A stretch of 64,000 nt of DNA from Emcibacter nanhaiensis (GCF_006385175.1 NZ_VFIY01000005.1:627501-691500), one strand, 5' to 3'. Shown: positions 16,579 to 24,900, counted from the first letter of the stretch. Made by a program: numbers and translations. The notes: a model not told the origin generated them from the letters alone.

Positions 16579-18006
16579 ATGTCCAGAGAGACAACGATTC
16601 TGGTCACACTTGTGGTCTATAAGCTGGTCCTGATCCTGATCGGTTTCTGGGCAAAGGGACGAACCCACGACAACGCGGATTTTTTTATCGGCAACCGCAG
16701 CCTCGGCCCCCTGGTGGCCTCCATCAGTTATGCGGCAAGTTCCGCCTCCGCCTGGTCGATTCTCAGCCTGAGCGCCGCAGCCTTTACCTTCGGTATCTCC
16801 ACCCTGTGGATGCTGTTCGGCCTGTTGCTTGGGCATGGCACGTCCTGGCTGTGGGTGGCGCCCCGGCTGCAGAAGATCGCCCACGATCGCGAACTGGTGA
16901 CGCTGACTGATTTCCTGGCCCTGGACGGCGGGGACGGGACACGCCGGAATATTCGCCTGTTTGCAGCCGCGATTGTCACCTTCTGTTTCGTCTTTTACGT
17001 GGCGACCCAGTTTATGGGGGCGGGCAAGGCGTTTGCCAGCAGTTTCGATGTGTCGATGTCCTCCAGCATTGTCATCGGCGGCGGCATTGTCCTGATCTAT
17101 ACCCTGCTCGGCGGTTTCTGGGCGGTTGCGCTGACGGATACCCTGCAGGGCCTGTTGATGCTTCTGGCGGCGATCCTGCTGCCTGCTGCAGCCCTGTATG
17201 AGGTTGGCGGCCCGGTCGGGCTGTGGGACGGATTGCAGGCCATATCCACGCCGGAGCAGTTGTCCATGAGTGGCCAGAATGCCGGCCTCACCGCCATCGG
17301 TTTTATCATCGGCACCATGGCCATGGGCGTCGGCGCCTTCGGCCAGCCGCACCTCCTGACCCGCTTCATGTCCCTGAGAGACGAAAAGTCCGTCAAGACC
17401 GCCCAGAAATACGCCATTTTCTGGTTTATTGTTGTGTTGGGCAACATGGTGCTCCTGGGATTGTGCGGCCGGGTGCTGGTTGCCGAACCGCTTGCCGACC
17501 CGGAAAAACTTTTTTTCGTGCTGTCCGACAACCTGCTGCCGACGTTCCTGGGGGCCATACTTCTGGCGGCGATCCTGAGTGCGATCATGTCGACCGCCGA
17601 CAGCCAGTTGCTGGTCAGCGCCTCCGCCGTCGCCCATGACATCATGGGGGAGCCGAACAAGGGCGAAAGTCACCTCTGGGTGTCGCGGCTGGTGATCACC
17701 ATTTTATGCGTATCGTCAGTTCTGGTCGCCATCTATCTGCCGTCTGATATTTTCTCCCGCGTGATCTTCGCCTGGACGGCGCTTGGTGCGGCGTTCGGCC
17801 CGGTAGTGGTCTTGCGGCTGGCGGGTGTCAGGCTTGAGCCGCGCAGCATCCTGCCGGCCATGGTACTGGGTACCGGGGCCACCATATATTTTTACCTGCA
17901 ACCGGATTCTGTCGGTGATATACTTGAAAGGCTTGTACCATTTCTTATGTCTTTCATACTTCTTGTCATATTCAGGGTAAAAAATCCAGAAAGGGAAAAA
18001 TCATGA
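16579..18006 (+). CDS. Sodium/solute symporter (SSS family, PutP-like)
   Basis: This 475-residue integral membrane protein has about 13 hydrophobic segments. SSS features include 'NRSLGPLVASISYAASSASAWS' near residue 40-60 (in outline), a GGFWAVALTDTLQGLLM segment in the middle and an ILSAIMSTADSQLLVSASAVAHD motif around residues 330-355 (in outline) that matches the sodium site helix. It resembles proline or related amino-acid symporters; the substrate is not decidable. It overlaps the peroxiredoxin gene by four bases. Confidence 0.92.
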   Translation: MSRETTILVTLVVYKLVLILIGFWAKGRTHDNADFFIGNRSLGPLVASISYAASSASAWSILSLSAAAFTFGISTLWMLFGLLLGHGTSWLWVAPRLQKIAHDRELVTLTDFLALDGGDGTRRNIRLFAAAIVTFCFVFYVATQFMGAGKAFASSFDVSMSSSIVIGGGIVLIYTLLGGFWAVALTDTLQGLLMLLAAILLPAAALYEVGGPVGLWDGLQAISTPEQLSMSGQNAGLTAIGFIIGTMAMGVGAFGQPHLLTRFMSLRDEKSVKTAQKYAIFWFIVVLGNMVLLGLCGRVLVAEPLADPEKLFFVLSDNLLPTFLGAILLAAILSAIMSTADSQLLVSASAVAHDIMGEPNKGESHLWVSRLVITILCVSSVLVAIYLPSDIFSRVIFAWTALGAAFGPVVVLRLAGVRLEPRSILPAMVLGTGATIYFYLQPDSVGDILERLVPFLMSFILLVIFRVKNPEREKS

Positions 18007-18485
18007 CAATTTCAGCCGGCGATACAATGCCCGAAGGTACTCTTGTAGAAATGACCGCGGATGGGCCGACGCCCCGCACCACTGCCGACTTGTTCGGCGG
18101 ACGCAAGGTGGTGCTGTTTTCAGTGCCGGGCGCCTTCACCCCGACCTGTTCCGCCAAGCACCTGCCGGGTTTTGTCCAGCATGCTGGCGAACTGAAAGCC
18201 AAGGGCGTGGACGAAATCGTCTGCATGGCGGTCAATGACGCCTTTGTCATGGGCGCTTGGGGCAAGGACCAGGGCGCGGACGGCAAAGTGACGATGCTGG
18301 CGGACGGCAATGCGGACTATACCAAGGCGCTTGGCCTGGAAATGGACGGCACCGGGTTCGGCATGGGTATTCGCGGCAAGCGCTTTGCCATGATTATCGA
18401 TGACGGGGTCGTTAAGGAACTGAATATCGAGGGGCCGGGGGAATTCCGGGTCTCCAGCGCGGAACATGTACTGACTCAGCTGTAA
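18003..18485 (+). CDS. Peroxiredoxin, Prx5/AhpE3 type
   Basis: This 160-residue cytoplasmic thiol peroxidase has the peroxidatic cysteine C49 in VPGAFTPTCSAKHLPGF. The family loop 'IVCMAVNDAFVMGAWGK' follows. It reduces peroxides with glutathione or glutaredoxin-type donors. Length is standard. The start codon overlaps the stop of the symporter gene and a strong terminator follows. Confidence 0.95.
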   Translation: MTISAGDTMPEGTLVEMTADGPTPRTTADLFGGRKVVLFSVPGAFTPTCSAKHLPGFVQHAGELKAKGVDEIVCMAVNDAFVMGAWGKDQGADGKVTMLADGNADYTKALGLEMDGTGFGMGIRGKRFAMIIDDGVVKELNIEGPGEFRVSSAEHVLTQL

Positions 18486-18510
18486 GCCTGACGGTAACTT
18501 CTGTTTTCAG

Positions 18511-18541
18511 CGGCGGCTTCCTCGGGAAGCCGCCGTTTTTT
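18511..18541 (+). terminator. Intrinsic terminator after peroxiredoxin gene
   Basis: An 11-bp perfect stem CGGCGGCTTCC / GGAAGCCGCCG with a TCG loop is followed by six T. It ends the dsbD-like / symporter / peroxiredoxin transcript. Confidence 0.92.
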
Positions 18542-18638
18542 GTGGCTGGATTCACTTTTGGACAATCCTGTATCCTGCCGGGGTTTTATGGGCTATCTTG
18601 AAGTCAGTAATATTACCAACAGAAAAGGGGATTCTGAT

Positions 18639-19595
18639 ATGTTGGGTTTCAGCACCTTTGGCATTGCGCTGATTGTCATTGCGGTTTTTCTCATATTTTC
18701 CGGCGTAAAAACCGTTCCTCAAGGCTATGAATGGACGGTGCAGCGTTTCGGCCGCTATACCAAGACCCTTGTACCGGGATTGCATCTGATCATTCCCATC
18801 GTCGACCGGATCGGCTCCAGGGTCAGCATGCAGGAACAGGTGCTGGATGTACCTTCCCAGGAAGTGATTACCAAGGACAATGCCATGGTCCGCGCCGATG
18901 GCGTGGTTTTTTTCCAGGTTCTGGATGCGGCCAAGGCCACGTATGAAGTCCATGACATGGTTCTGGCCATCCTGAATCTGACCATGACCAACCTGAGGAC
19001 GGTTATGGGGTCCCTCGACCTGGACGAGCTTCTGTCCCAGCGTGACCAGATCAACACCAGGCTGCTGACGGTGGTGGATGAGGCGACGACACCCTGGGGG
19101 ATCAAGATCACCCGTATCGAAATCAAGGATATCGAGCCGCCGCGTGACATCATTGATGCCATGGCCCGCCAGATGAAAGCAGAACGCGAAAAACGCGCCA
19201 ATATTCTGGAGGCGGAAGGCGTCCGTCAATCTGAAATCCTCAGGGCCGAAGGGGAAAAACAGTCTGCCATCCTGGAAGCAGAAGGCCGCCGGGAGGCTGC
19301 ATTCCGCGACGCCGAAGCCCGCGAACGTGAGGCCGAGGCGGAAGCCAAGGCGACCCAAATGGTGTCCGATGCCATCGCCAAGGGCGACCCGCAGGCGATC
19401 AATTACTTCGTCGCCCAGAAATATGTGGAAACTCTCAGCGACTTTGCCCGCTCCCCCAACGAGAAGCTGGTCTTCATGCCGCTTGAAGCTTCCGGCGTGA
19501 TCGGCGCCCTGGGCGGGATGACGGAAATGCTGAGCGGGCTCAAGGACGGACCGAAACCTGCGGGCGGGCGCGGTCGCGTGCCCAATGCGGGCTAG
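18639..19595 (+). CDS. SPFH/band-7 membrane protein (QmcA type)
   Basis: An N-terminal membrane segment (residues about 3-22) is followed by a band-7 domain containing the family segment 'TVPQGYEWTVQRFGRYTKTLVPGLH' (in outline). A long charged alanine/glutamate-rich coiled coil (about 190-260) and a C-terminal glycine-rich tail follow. I chose the ATG at 18639 (318 aa), which has AAAAGGGG upstream and matches the family start; the frame is open 99 bases further. It sits next to an NfeD gene, the usual partner in SPFH-NfeD operons that organise membrane microdomains and quality control. Confidence 0.94.
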   Translation: MLGFSTFGIALIVIAVFLIFSGVKTVPQGYEWTVQRFGRYTKTLVPGLHLIIPIVDRIGSRVSMQEQVLDVPSQEVITKDNAMVRADGVVFFQVLDAAKATYEVHDMVLAILNLTMTNLRTVMGSLDLDELLSQRDQINTRLLTVVDEATTPWGIKITRIEIKDIEPPRDIIDAMARQMKAEREKRANILEAEGVRQSEILRAEGEKQSAILEAEGRREAAFRDAEAREREAEAEAKATQMVSDAIAKGDPQAINYFVAQKYVETLSDFARSPNEKLVFMPLEASGVIGALGGMTEMLSGLKDGPKPAGGRGRVPNAG

Positions 19596-19611
19596 TCGGG
19601 GAGAGAGTGTC

Positions 19612-20064
19612 ATGTTCGAGGATTTCGTCTTTAATCACTGGCTCTGGTTTGTGGCGGCTCTGGCGCTGATCGGCTTCGAAGTCGCCATGCCGGGGGTGGT
19701 CTTTATGTGGCTGGCCATTGCCAGCGCTATCGTCGGGTTCGTCGTACTTGCCATGCCGGATATGAGCTGGGAAATGCAGTTTGTGGTTTTCTCCGTCCTG
19801 TCGGTTGTCAGCGTTTTTGTCGGCCGCAGCTACCTGAAGAAGCATCCGCTGGAGACGCAGGATGCGACCCTGAACCGGCGGGGTGCGCAATATGTCGGCC
19901 ACAACTATACCCTGGTGTCCGACATGGAAAATGGCGAGGGCAAGATCAAGATCGGTGACACCCTGTGGAAGGTGCGCGGCGAATTTGCCGGCAAATCCGG
20001 CCAGGTGGTGCATGTCACCGGAACGGACGGGGTTATTCTCATGGTCTCGGAACAGCCGTCATGA
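19612..20064 (+). CDS. NfeD-family membrane protein
   Basis: This 150-residue protein has two or three closely spaced membrane helices in residues 5-75 and a C-terminal OB-fold domain (about 85-150) that carries 'GKIKIGDTLWKVRGE'. It lacks the protease domain of long NfeD proteins. I chose the ATG at 19612, preceded by GGGGAGAG. The gene is 16 bases after the SPFH gene and is coupled by a four-base overlap to a GNAT gene. This arrangement is the known SPFH-NfeD pair. Confidence 0.92.
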   Translation: MFEDFVFNHWLWFVAALALIGFEVAMPGVVFMWLAIASAIVGFVVLAMPDMSWEMQFVVFSVLSVVSVFVGRSYLKKHPLETQDATLNRRGAQYVGHNYTLVSDMENGEGKIKIGDTLWKVRGEFAGKSGQVVHVTGTDGVILMVSEQPS

Positions 20065-20543
20065 CCGGCGCTGTTCTGCGTCCCGGAACGCCCGGGGATA
20101 TTCCGACGCTGCTCGGATTTATCCGCGAACTTGCCGACTATGAGGGGGAGTTGCACAAGGTGGAGGCCACGGAAGAAGGGCTTCGTCACCACCTGTTCGG
20201 CCCGGAGCCGAAATCAAAGACCCTTATCGTGGAACTGGAAGGAAAACCGGTTGGCTCTGTTTTCTATTTTTACTTTTTCGCCACCTATCGGGGACGGCCG
20301 GGTATCTATCTGGAAGACATTTATTTGCAGCCTGGCGTGCGCGGGCGGGGAATCGGCAAGCAGATTTTCAGGCATCTGGCCCGGGAGGTGAAGGACTCCG
20401 GCGGATATTTCCTGCGCTGGTGGGTCGAAAATAAAAATACAAGCGGGATCGGGTTTTATGAAGCCCTGGGATCCCGGCGCGAAAAACAGCACACCATCTA
20501 TCATCTGGAAGATGAAAGTCTGGAACGTTTGCTGGAGGAGTGA
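20061..20543 (+). CDS. GNAT N-acetyltransferase (diamine acetyltransferase-like)
   Basis: This 160-residue protein has the GNAT fold: 'RPGTPGDIPTLLGFIRELADYE' at the N-terminus (in outline), the acetyl-CoA loop GVRGRGIGKQIF around residue 95, and a C-terminal 'NTSGIGFYEALGSRRE' segment. The pattern of ELADYE plus FGPEP plus LEDIYLQPGVRG resembles spermidine/spermine or thialysine acetyltransferases. Substrate is unproven. The start ATG overlaps the nfeD stop, suggesting co-expression. It ends two bases from the convergent PAS-type gene. Confidence 0.9.
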   Translation: MTGAVLRPGTPGDIPTLLGFIRELADYEGELHKVEATEEGLRHHLFGPEPKSKTLIVELEGKPVGSVFYFYFFATYRGRPGIYLEDIYLQPGVRGRGIGKQIFRHLAREVKDSGGYFLRWWVENKNTSGIGFYEALGSRREKQHTIYHLEDESLERLLEE

Positions 20544-20545
20544 AT

Positions 20546-21106
20546 TCAGTCTCTTGGCGTGAAGATTTTTACTGACAGGAACCTGTCGACGGGGCCGTCT
20601 GCCTCGGTGGCAAAGGGGAGGGAGAGGATTTCATAGTTGATATAGTCCCGATGGTCCTTCCAGCCGAGGTTGCGGATAAAATAGATTGGCCGTTTATGAC
20701 GCGCCATTATATCCAGTTGTTCCCCGAGCTTTGTATTGCTGAAGTAAGAGTGCAATTTGCTGACACTGGTCATTGATGTCGGCAATCCCATGATTTCTGC
20801 GCTTCTCTCACCTTCGACCCTGAGCAGGTAATCGGGTTCTTCCGCTGTGCCCTCGTTGCTGAAAACGCTGATTGTCGGCAGCATGTCGGGAAATTCCATG
20901 GGATTGAAGGTCTTCCAGAGAGGTACATCGTCGCCTCTTTTATGCGCTTCCCAAAAGTCCAGTATCTCGCGCAGCCGAGCGTTCCGAATCCGGGAAGGGT
21001 CCATGAGAGGAGCTTCTTCAAGGAGGAAGTGTGACTCCTTGTTGCTGTTTTGACTGCTGGCGTTGTGTTTCTCGGTACTCGTTACCATGCGGCGCATTTC
21101 TTGCAA
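20546..21106 (-). CDS. PAS_5-type protein, copy 1 of three tandem paralogues
   Basis: This 186-residue protein begins with a variable Ser/Asn-rich tail of about 35 residues. It is followed by a core shared with two neighbours: 'IRNARLREILDFWEAHKRG', 'FNPMEFPDMLPTISVFSNEG', a 'LLRVEGERSAEIMGLPTSMT' loop and 'IRNLGWKDHRDYINYEILSLPF' (given as patterns). The core resembles the PAS_5 family (formerly DUF1457) of alphaproteobacteria, a single PAS-like sensor fold without an output domain. No cofactor can be assigned. Function unknown. Confidence 0.85.
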   Translation of the reverse strand: MQEMRRMVTSTEKHNASSQNSNKESHFLLEEAPLMDPSRIRNARLREILDFWEAHKRGDDVPLWKTFNPMEFPDMLPTISVFSNEGTAEEPDYLLRVEGERSAEIMGLPTSMTSVSKLHSYFSNTKLGEQLDIMARHKRPIYFIRNLGWKDHRDYINYEILSLPFATEADGPVDRFLSVKIFTPRD

Positions 21107-21214
21107 TTTTATCTATGTACTGAATCAAATTCTAATTAGTTGGCTCCGTCTTGCAAGTCCTTTGTGTGTCCGGGCCTGAGCAGGCGCCCGCTGCGGTTAA
21201 ATAAAGGGCGTTCA

Positions 21215-21754
21215 TTACAGGGTGCCGGAATGGAAGATTTTGAAGGAGACCATTCTGTCAACGATATTACCGCCTGCGTTTGAAAATGGCAAAGCCAGGA
21301 TTTCATATTCTATGTAATTTCGTCCGTTGTTCCAGCCGAGGTTGCGGATAATATAGATGGGTTTTTTGTTCCGGATTAAGGCGTTCAGGTGTTTATGAAG
21401 CCAGGTGTTTTTCGCATAACTTTCGATCTCCGACACTTTGGTCATGGACGTCGGGGTATTGAAGAGTTCGGCACTTACATCGCCCTCCAGCCTGAGTAAG
21501 AAATCGGGCTTCTCGGGAGAGCCTTCGTTGCTGAAAACGCTGATGGTGGGCAGCAGGTCCGGGAACGCCATGGGGTTGAAGCTGCTCCAGGCCGGCACTT
21601 CTCCTTCCGCCCGGGCGGCTTCCCAGATGTCCAGTATTTCCCTGAGACGGGGGGACCGAACGCGGGAATAGTCCAGCAGCGGATTTTCCACGGCAACGAC
21701 GAAGTTGGTGGTTTCTTCCTCTCTGGAGGGAAAAACAAGTTTGCTATGGTCCAC
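21215..21754 (-). CDS. PAS_5-type protein, copy 2 of three tandem paralogues
   Basis: This 179-residue protein has the same core as its neighbours, with a different N-terminal tail of about 30 residues. Shared landmarks are SPRLREILDIWEA, FNPMAFPDLLPTISVFSNEG, LLRLEGDVSAELFNTPTSMT and YIIRNLGWNNGRNYIEYEIL. It lies 108 bases from copy 1 and 128 bases from copy 3, each gap being long enough for its own promoter. Copies 2 and 3 look closer to each other (shared TPTSMTKVSEI / VPTTMTKVSEI) than to copy 1. No output domain is present. Function unknown. Confidence 0.85.
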   Translation of the reverse strand: MDHSKLVFPSREEETTNFVVAVENPLLDYSRVRSPRLREILDIWEAARAEGEVPAWSSFNPMAFPDLLPTISVFSNEGSPEKPDFLLRLEGDVSAELFNTPTSMTKVSEIESYAKNTWLHKHLNALIRNKKPIYIIRNLGWNNGRNYIEYEILALPFSNAGGNIVDRMVSFKIFHSGTL

Positions 21755-21831
21755 AGTACATCACCCCGAAAGGTATCTCTATCTTCGACAGTGTATCGTA
21801 GTCGTTTCAGGCGAACAAGTTTGGTGGTTCG

Positions 21832-21877
21832 GAAGCCACATTCCTGTGGCGGAGGCTTCTTTCCGGCAACCGGAAAG
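21832..21877 (-). other. Double hairpin just 3' of PAS copy 3
   Basis: On the minus strand an 8-bp stem with a 3-nt loop (21859-21866/21870-21877) begins six bases after the stop of PAS copy 3. A second, bulged hairpin (21832-21859) follows. No T-run follows either stem, so they are more likely RNA stabilisers or weak terminators than strong intrinsic terminators. Confidence 0.4.
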
Positions 21878-21882
21878 TTATT

Positions 21883-22434
21883 TCAGGAATTCAGCGAGCT
21901 GAACTTGTTTCGGAACACCTTGGCGCAAAGGACTTTATTGGCAATCCCGTTGTTGTTTTTGTCAAACGGCAGGCTGAGGATTTCATACTCAATATAGTTC
22001 CTGCCTTTGTTCCAGCCCAGGTTTCGCACAATATAACTGGGTTCTCCCTGACGGATCGCCGTCGCCAGGTGATTGACCAGATAATCTTTCTGCTTGTGGG
22101 TCTGGATTTCCGAAACTTTGGTCATTGTGGTCGGGACATTGAAAAACTTCGCACTCAATTCCCCTTCCAGCCGCAGCAGGAAATCCGGTTGTTCGAGTGT
22201 CCCTTCGTTGCTGTAGACGCTGATGGCCGGCAACAGGTCGGTAAAGCCCATGGGATCGAAGGTCGACCACGCGGGAACACGGTTCACGCCGAGGTTATCC
22301 TGCCAGAAATGAAATATTTCACGAAGACGTTTTGACCGGATCCGCGTCAGGTCGGTCAGGGGAACATCCTCCAGGATTGTATGAGTCTGGTTTTCCGAAT
22401 CTGTTGGAGGAAAAATTAGACTGTCGTTACTCAT
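21883..22434 (-). CDS. PAS_5-type protein, copy 3 of three tandem paralogues
   Basis: This 183-residue protein has the same fold and landmarks: IRSKRLREIFHFWQD, FDPMGFTDLLPAISVYSNEG, LLRLEGELSAKFFNVPTTMT and YIVRNLGWNKGRNYIEYEIL. It carries its own N-terminal tail of about 35 residues. The invariant 'RNLGW..GR.YI.YEIL.LPF' block in all three copies probably forms the core strands of the sensor. The second half of the core is better conserved than the tails. No output domain is present. Function unknown. Confidence 0.85.
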   Translation of the reverse strand: MSNDSLIFPPTDSENQTHTILEDVPLTDLTRIRSKRLREIFHFWQDNLGVNRVPAWSTFDPMGFTDLLPAISVYSNEGTLEQPDFLLRLEGELSAKFFNVPTTMTKVSEIQTHKQKDYLVNHLATAIRQGEPSYIVRNLGWNKGRNYIEYEILSLPFDKNNNGIANKVLCAKVFRNKFSSLNS

Positions 22435-22595
22435 TAAGCGCTATAAACCGTTGCGTTGGGTTCAAACTTATAGTTATCCACATTAATTCCAAGACGAAAT
22501 TAAAGTTAGCCTAATATAACGTGAAATTCACAACAAATGGTTAATAATCTATGAAACCTGCGGTCCCGACGGTCATGACGCCATTCTGACAGGCT

Positions 22596-23018
22596 TTATT
22601 CTTCCTCGAGCAGGTCTTCCATCTGGGCCAGCCCCTCTTCCAGATGATCAGGCAGCAGGGGGGTGCGCATCATATAGTCTGCCGTATGGTCATTGGATGC
22701 TTCGGCGGCTGCCTCCACAGCCAGATCCCATTCGTCCTTGCCATAAGTGCCGCGGCCGACCCACATCAGAGCGACGAGTTCGTTGCGTTCTTCTTCATTC
22801 ATGCGCTCGACGGCAGCAACAAAGGCCTGGTAGGTGCTGTCCTGGGCATGGTCTTCCATTTTGCCCTCATCAGCAATCTGGGCAATGTCATCACTGGTCA
22901 GGAATTCGCTGTCATGGGATTCAGCCAGTTCCTCTTCGATTATTTCCGGGGCCTGTTGCTGAACCTCGCGGGCCAGAGAAATAATATAATTCACGGTATC
23001 GATATTCAGTGCGGTCAT
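22596..23018 (-). CDS. DUF3775 domain protein
   Basis: This 140-residue acidic cytoplasmic protein starts with MTALNIDTVNYIISLAREVQ and has a central 'ERMNEEERNELVALMWVGRGTY' segment (pattern), both typical of DUF3775. I chose the ATG at 23018, which has a strong GGAGGG ribosome site; an upstream in-frame start at 23066 would add 16 residues. The family has no known biochemical role. It follows the GST-like gene on the same strand. Confidence 0.88.
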   Translation of the reverse strand: MTALNIDTVNYIISLAREVQQQAPEIIEEELAESHDSEFLTSDDIAQIADEGKMEDHAQDSTYQAFVAAVERMNEEERNELVALMWVGRGTYGKDEWDLAVEAAAEASNDHTADYMMRTPLLPDHLEEGLAQMEDLLEEE

Positions 23019-23102
23019 ACCCTGCCCTCCTGCAAAAACAATATCACTTTCCTGAGAGTGCGCCAAGACCTGTTCGCTATCATTGATTCAGGTCAGGACG
23101 GA

Positions 23103-23738
23103 TCAGTCAGGAAAAAATATGGGCGGCTGGTCCGGCTGCCATTGTGAATATTTTTTCATGACCCTGTGGAACAGAGGACTTTCCAGGTGATATTTCAGCC
23201 AATTATTCAGCGCCTCATAGGGGCTTTGATCAAACCAGTCCTTGTCGACGAAGGCAAACTGGCGGATGAAAGGAAAGATGGCAATGTCGACGGCGGCCGG
23301 TTTGTCGCCAAGCAGGAAGTCATGCTGGCGGAGCCGATGATCCAATTTCGCCAGGAATTGCTCTCCCCGCGCCCGGTAGGCAGTCCGGGGTTCCTCCGGA
23401 TGACGGCTGGCATATTTATATTTGTCCAGCGCCTGCTTGAAAGGCCCGTCATTGTCCCGGACCAGCTCTTCCGTCCTGTCCATGTCCTGCTGCCAATTTG
23501 CGGGATCATTCTGCGACAATGCCCATTTCAGGATATCGAAGCTTTCTTCCAGGATGCGGCCGTCGCGCAGCTGCAGCACCGGCACGGTGCCCTTGGGCGA
23601 AAGGTCCAGCAGCTGTTGCGGCTTATCACGCAGGACAACTTCCCGCAGCTCGCAGCGAACACCGGTATAAGCCAGTGCCAGCCGGGCGCGCATGGCGTAG
23701 GGGCAGCGCCGGAAACTATAGAGGACGGGATATTTCAT
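23103..23738 (-). CDS. Glutathione S-transferase-like protein
   Basis: This 211-residue protein has a thioredoxin-fold N-terminal domain (about 1-75) beginning with YSFRRCPYAMRARLALAYTG, where a CPYA motif replaces the Ser/Tyr of classical GSTs. The cis-proline segment is KGTVPVLQL and the glutathione-contact segment ILEESFDIL follows. An alpha-helical C-terminal domain covers the rest. The CPYA motif suggests a glutaredoxin-like or omega-type activity. Substrate unknown. Confidence 0.9.
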   Translation of the reverse strand: MKYPVLYSFRRCPYAMRARLALAYTGVRCELREVVLRDKPQQLLDLSPKGTVPVLQLRDGRILEESFDILKWALSQNDPANWQQDMDRTEELVRDNDGPFKQALDKYKYASRHPEEPRTAYRARGEQFLAKLDHRLRQHDFLLGDKPAAVDIAIFPFIRQFAFVDKDWFDQSPYEALNNWLKYHLESPLFHRVMKKYSQWQPDQPPIFFPD

Positions 23739-23869
23739 GCCCCAGATGTAGCCAATGACGCCATCAGGATCAAGTGGTGGAAGGAAAGTTAACTTTTTGT
23801 TAACCCTACTGGAAAGGCTGGCGAAAAACAGGTAAGCTTTTCAAGGTTACTTTGATGAAGGGGATGGAA

Positions 23870-24208
23870 ATGAATGAGAAAACGAGTACCGGTATCGAGG
23901 AAAATGTTGCGGGTCTTTTATGTTATTTGCTGGGCTGGATCAGCGGACTGATTTTCTTTCTGATCGAAAAGGAAAACCAGACGGTCAGATTTCACGCCAT
24001 GCAGTCCATCGTTACGTTCGGTGGCCTGAACATCATCTATATCCTGTTGATGGTTTCCGTGATCGGAATACCTTTGATGCCGATTGTGGGGTTGATTGGG
24101 CTTGCAGCCTGGATCATTCTGATGATCAAGGCCTTTCAGGGAGAAAAATTTAAATTTCCCATTACCGGCAATCTTGCAGAAAAATGGGTAAAAGACGTAA
24201 AACTCTGA
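23870..24208 (+). CDS. DUF4870 membrane protein
   Basis: This small membrane protein (112 aa from the ATG at 23870, chosen because AAGGGG lies six bases upstream) has three hydrophobic segments at about 14-33, 45-66 and 70-88. The 'ENVAGLLCYLLGWISGLIFFLIEKEN' and 'VRFHAMQSIVTFG' patterns are typical of DUF4870, a family of short polytopic proteins of unknown role. In-frame starts at 23852, 23855 and 23864 are possible. An intrinsic terminator follows. Confidence 0.88.
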   Translation: MNEKTSTGIEENVAGLLCYLLGWISGLIFFLIEKENQTVRFHAMQSIVTFGGLNIIYILLMVSVIGIPLMPIVGLIGLAAWIILMIKAFQGEKFKFPITGNLAEKWVKDVKL

Positions 24209-24235
24209 GGATGTAGGTCACATCCGGGAAGGGAG

Positions 24236-24257
24236 AGAGGCCGGCCAGCCTCTTTTT
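24236..24257 (+). terminator. Intrinsic terminator after DUF4870 gene
   Basis: The stem AGAGGC/GCCTCT (24236-24241 and 24248-24253) with a 6-nt loop is followed by a T-run. It overlaps the 3' end of the convergent GNAT gene. Confidence 0.75.
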
Positions 24258-24721
24258 CATTTTCGGCGTCCCAGCGGCGGCCGCGTCATCCAGTAATGGG
24301 GAATATTGGCGTCGAGGAATTCTTCCCCAAAGGCTTCAAAACCGAGCTTTCCATAAAAGCCGATGACCTGTGTCTGGGCGGCCAACAGGATTTCCCTGAT
24401 CCCTTCACGCACGGAGATATCTTCGATGATCCGCTCCATTAGTTTTTCCCCGAGATGCAGGCCGCGAAATTCTTTCAGGACGGCCACCCGTTCCACCTTG
24501 CCCTTATGTTGGTCGGGAAAGCGGACCCGGGCCGTGGCGGCCGGGTTTCCATTGACGGTCAGAAGATACTGATCAGCCTGGTCGTCGAGGCCGTCCATTT
24601 CCTCTTCTTCCGAAACGTCTTGTTCTTCGATAAAGACCTTGCGCCGGATCATGAAGCAATCTTCAAGGCTGGCTCCCGCAGGGAGTTTGGATATCTGTAT
24701 TGTAAGGGCTTGTTCTGTCAT
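24257..24721 (-). CDS. GNAT N-acetyltransferase (ElaA-like)
   Basis: This protein of 154 residues (ATG at 24721; 24730 is also possible) starts with an 'AGASLEDCFMIRRKVFIEEQDVS' type segment (pattern). It contains the RVAVLKEFRGLHLGEKLME acetyl-CoA-binding block at about 75-93 and a C-terminal 'IGFYGKLGFEAFGEEFLDANIPHYWM' region (pattern). This is the layout of the ElaA/YjcF group of GNAT enzymes. Substrate unknown. The upstream region on this strand contains a candidate small RNA terminator, so its promoter must be close to the start. Confidence 0.9.
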   Translation of the reverse strand: MTEQALTIQISKLPAGASLEDCFMIRRKVFIEEQDVSEEEEMDGLDDQADQYLLTVNGNPAATARVRFPDQHKGKVERVAVLKEFRGLHLGEKLMERIIEDISVREGIREILLAAQTQVIGFYGKLGFEAFGEEFLDANIPHYWMTRPPLGRRK

Positions 24722-24756
24722 GTTCCGCATGCTGCCATAGCCGGGCCCGGTTTGAA

Positions 24757-24900
24757 ACAGAAAAAGGCCGCAGCCAGGGGGGAAGCTGCGGCCAGGAGTT
24801 TTACAACATAACTCTAGGGAGGAATAAAATGTTGCGTCCCCTTTATAGGGGGCGGCACATGAACCGCTCCTGAATAAGGTTGTTCATATTGTGTTCATCC
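24757..24900 (-). ncRNA. Candidate small RNA with CCUCCCU loop (locus 2)
   Basis: This gap between the GNAT gene and the gene at 25078 is 356 bases long. On the minus strand it holds a stem CAACAT/ATGTTG (24803-24808/24828-24833) whose 19-nt loop contains CCTCCCTAGAG. A CCCC/GGGG hairpin lies just upstream of it. A 9-bp GC-rich terminator stem (24766-24774/24785-24793) with five T follows. No protein gene lies upstream on that strand, so the terminator must end a noncoding transcript. The 5' end and promoter are not clear. Confidence 0.5.
24761..24793 (-). terminator. Intrinsic terminator of candidate small RNA locus 2
   Basis: GGCCGCAGC pairs with GCTGCGGCC across a C-rich loop; five T follow on the minus strand. 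It lies upstream of the GNAT gene start, so it does not serve that gene. Confidence 0.8.

Noticed and set aside
24829-24876. Plus-strand mini-frame (about 14 codons) after AGGGAGGA
   Set aside because: The good ribosome-site look is explained by the complement of the CCUCCCU motif of the candidate small RNA. The frame is too short and basic to be convincing.
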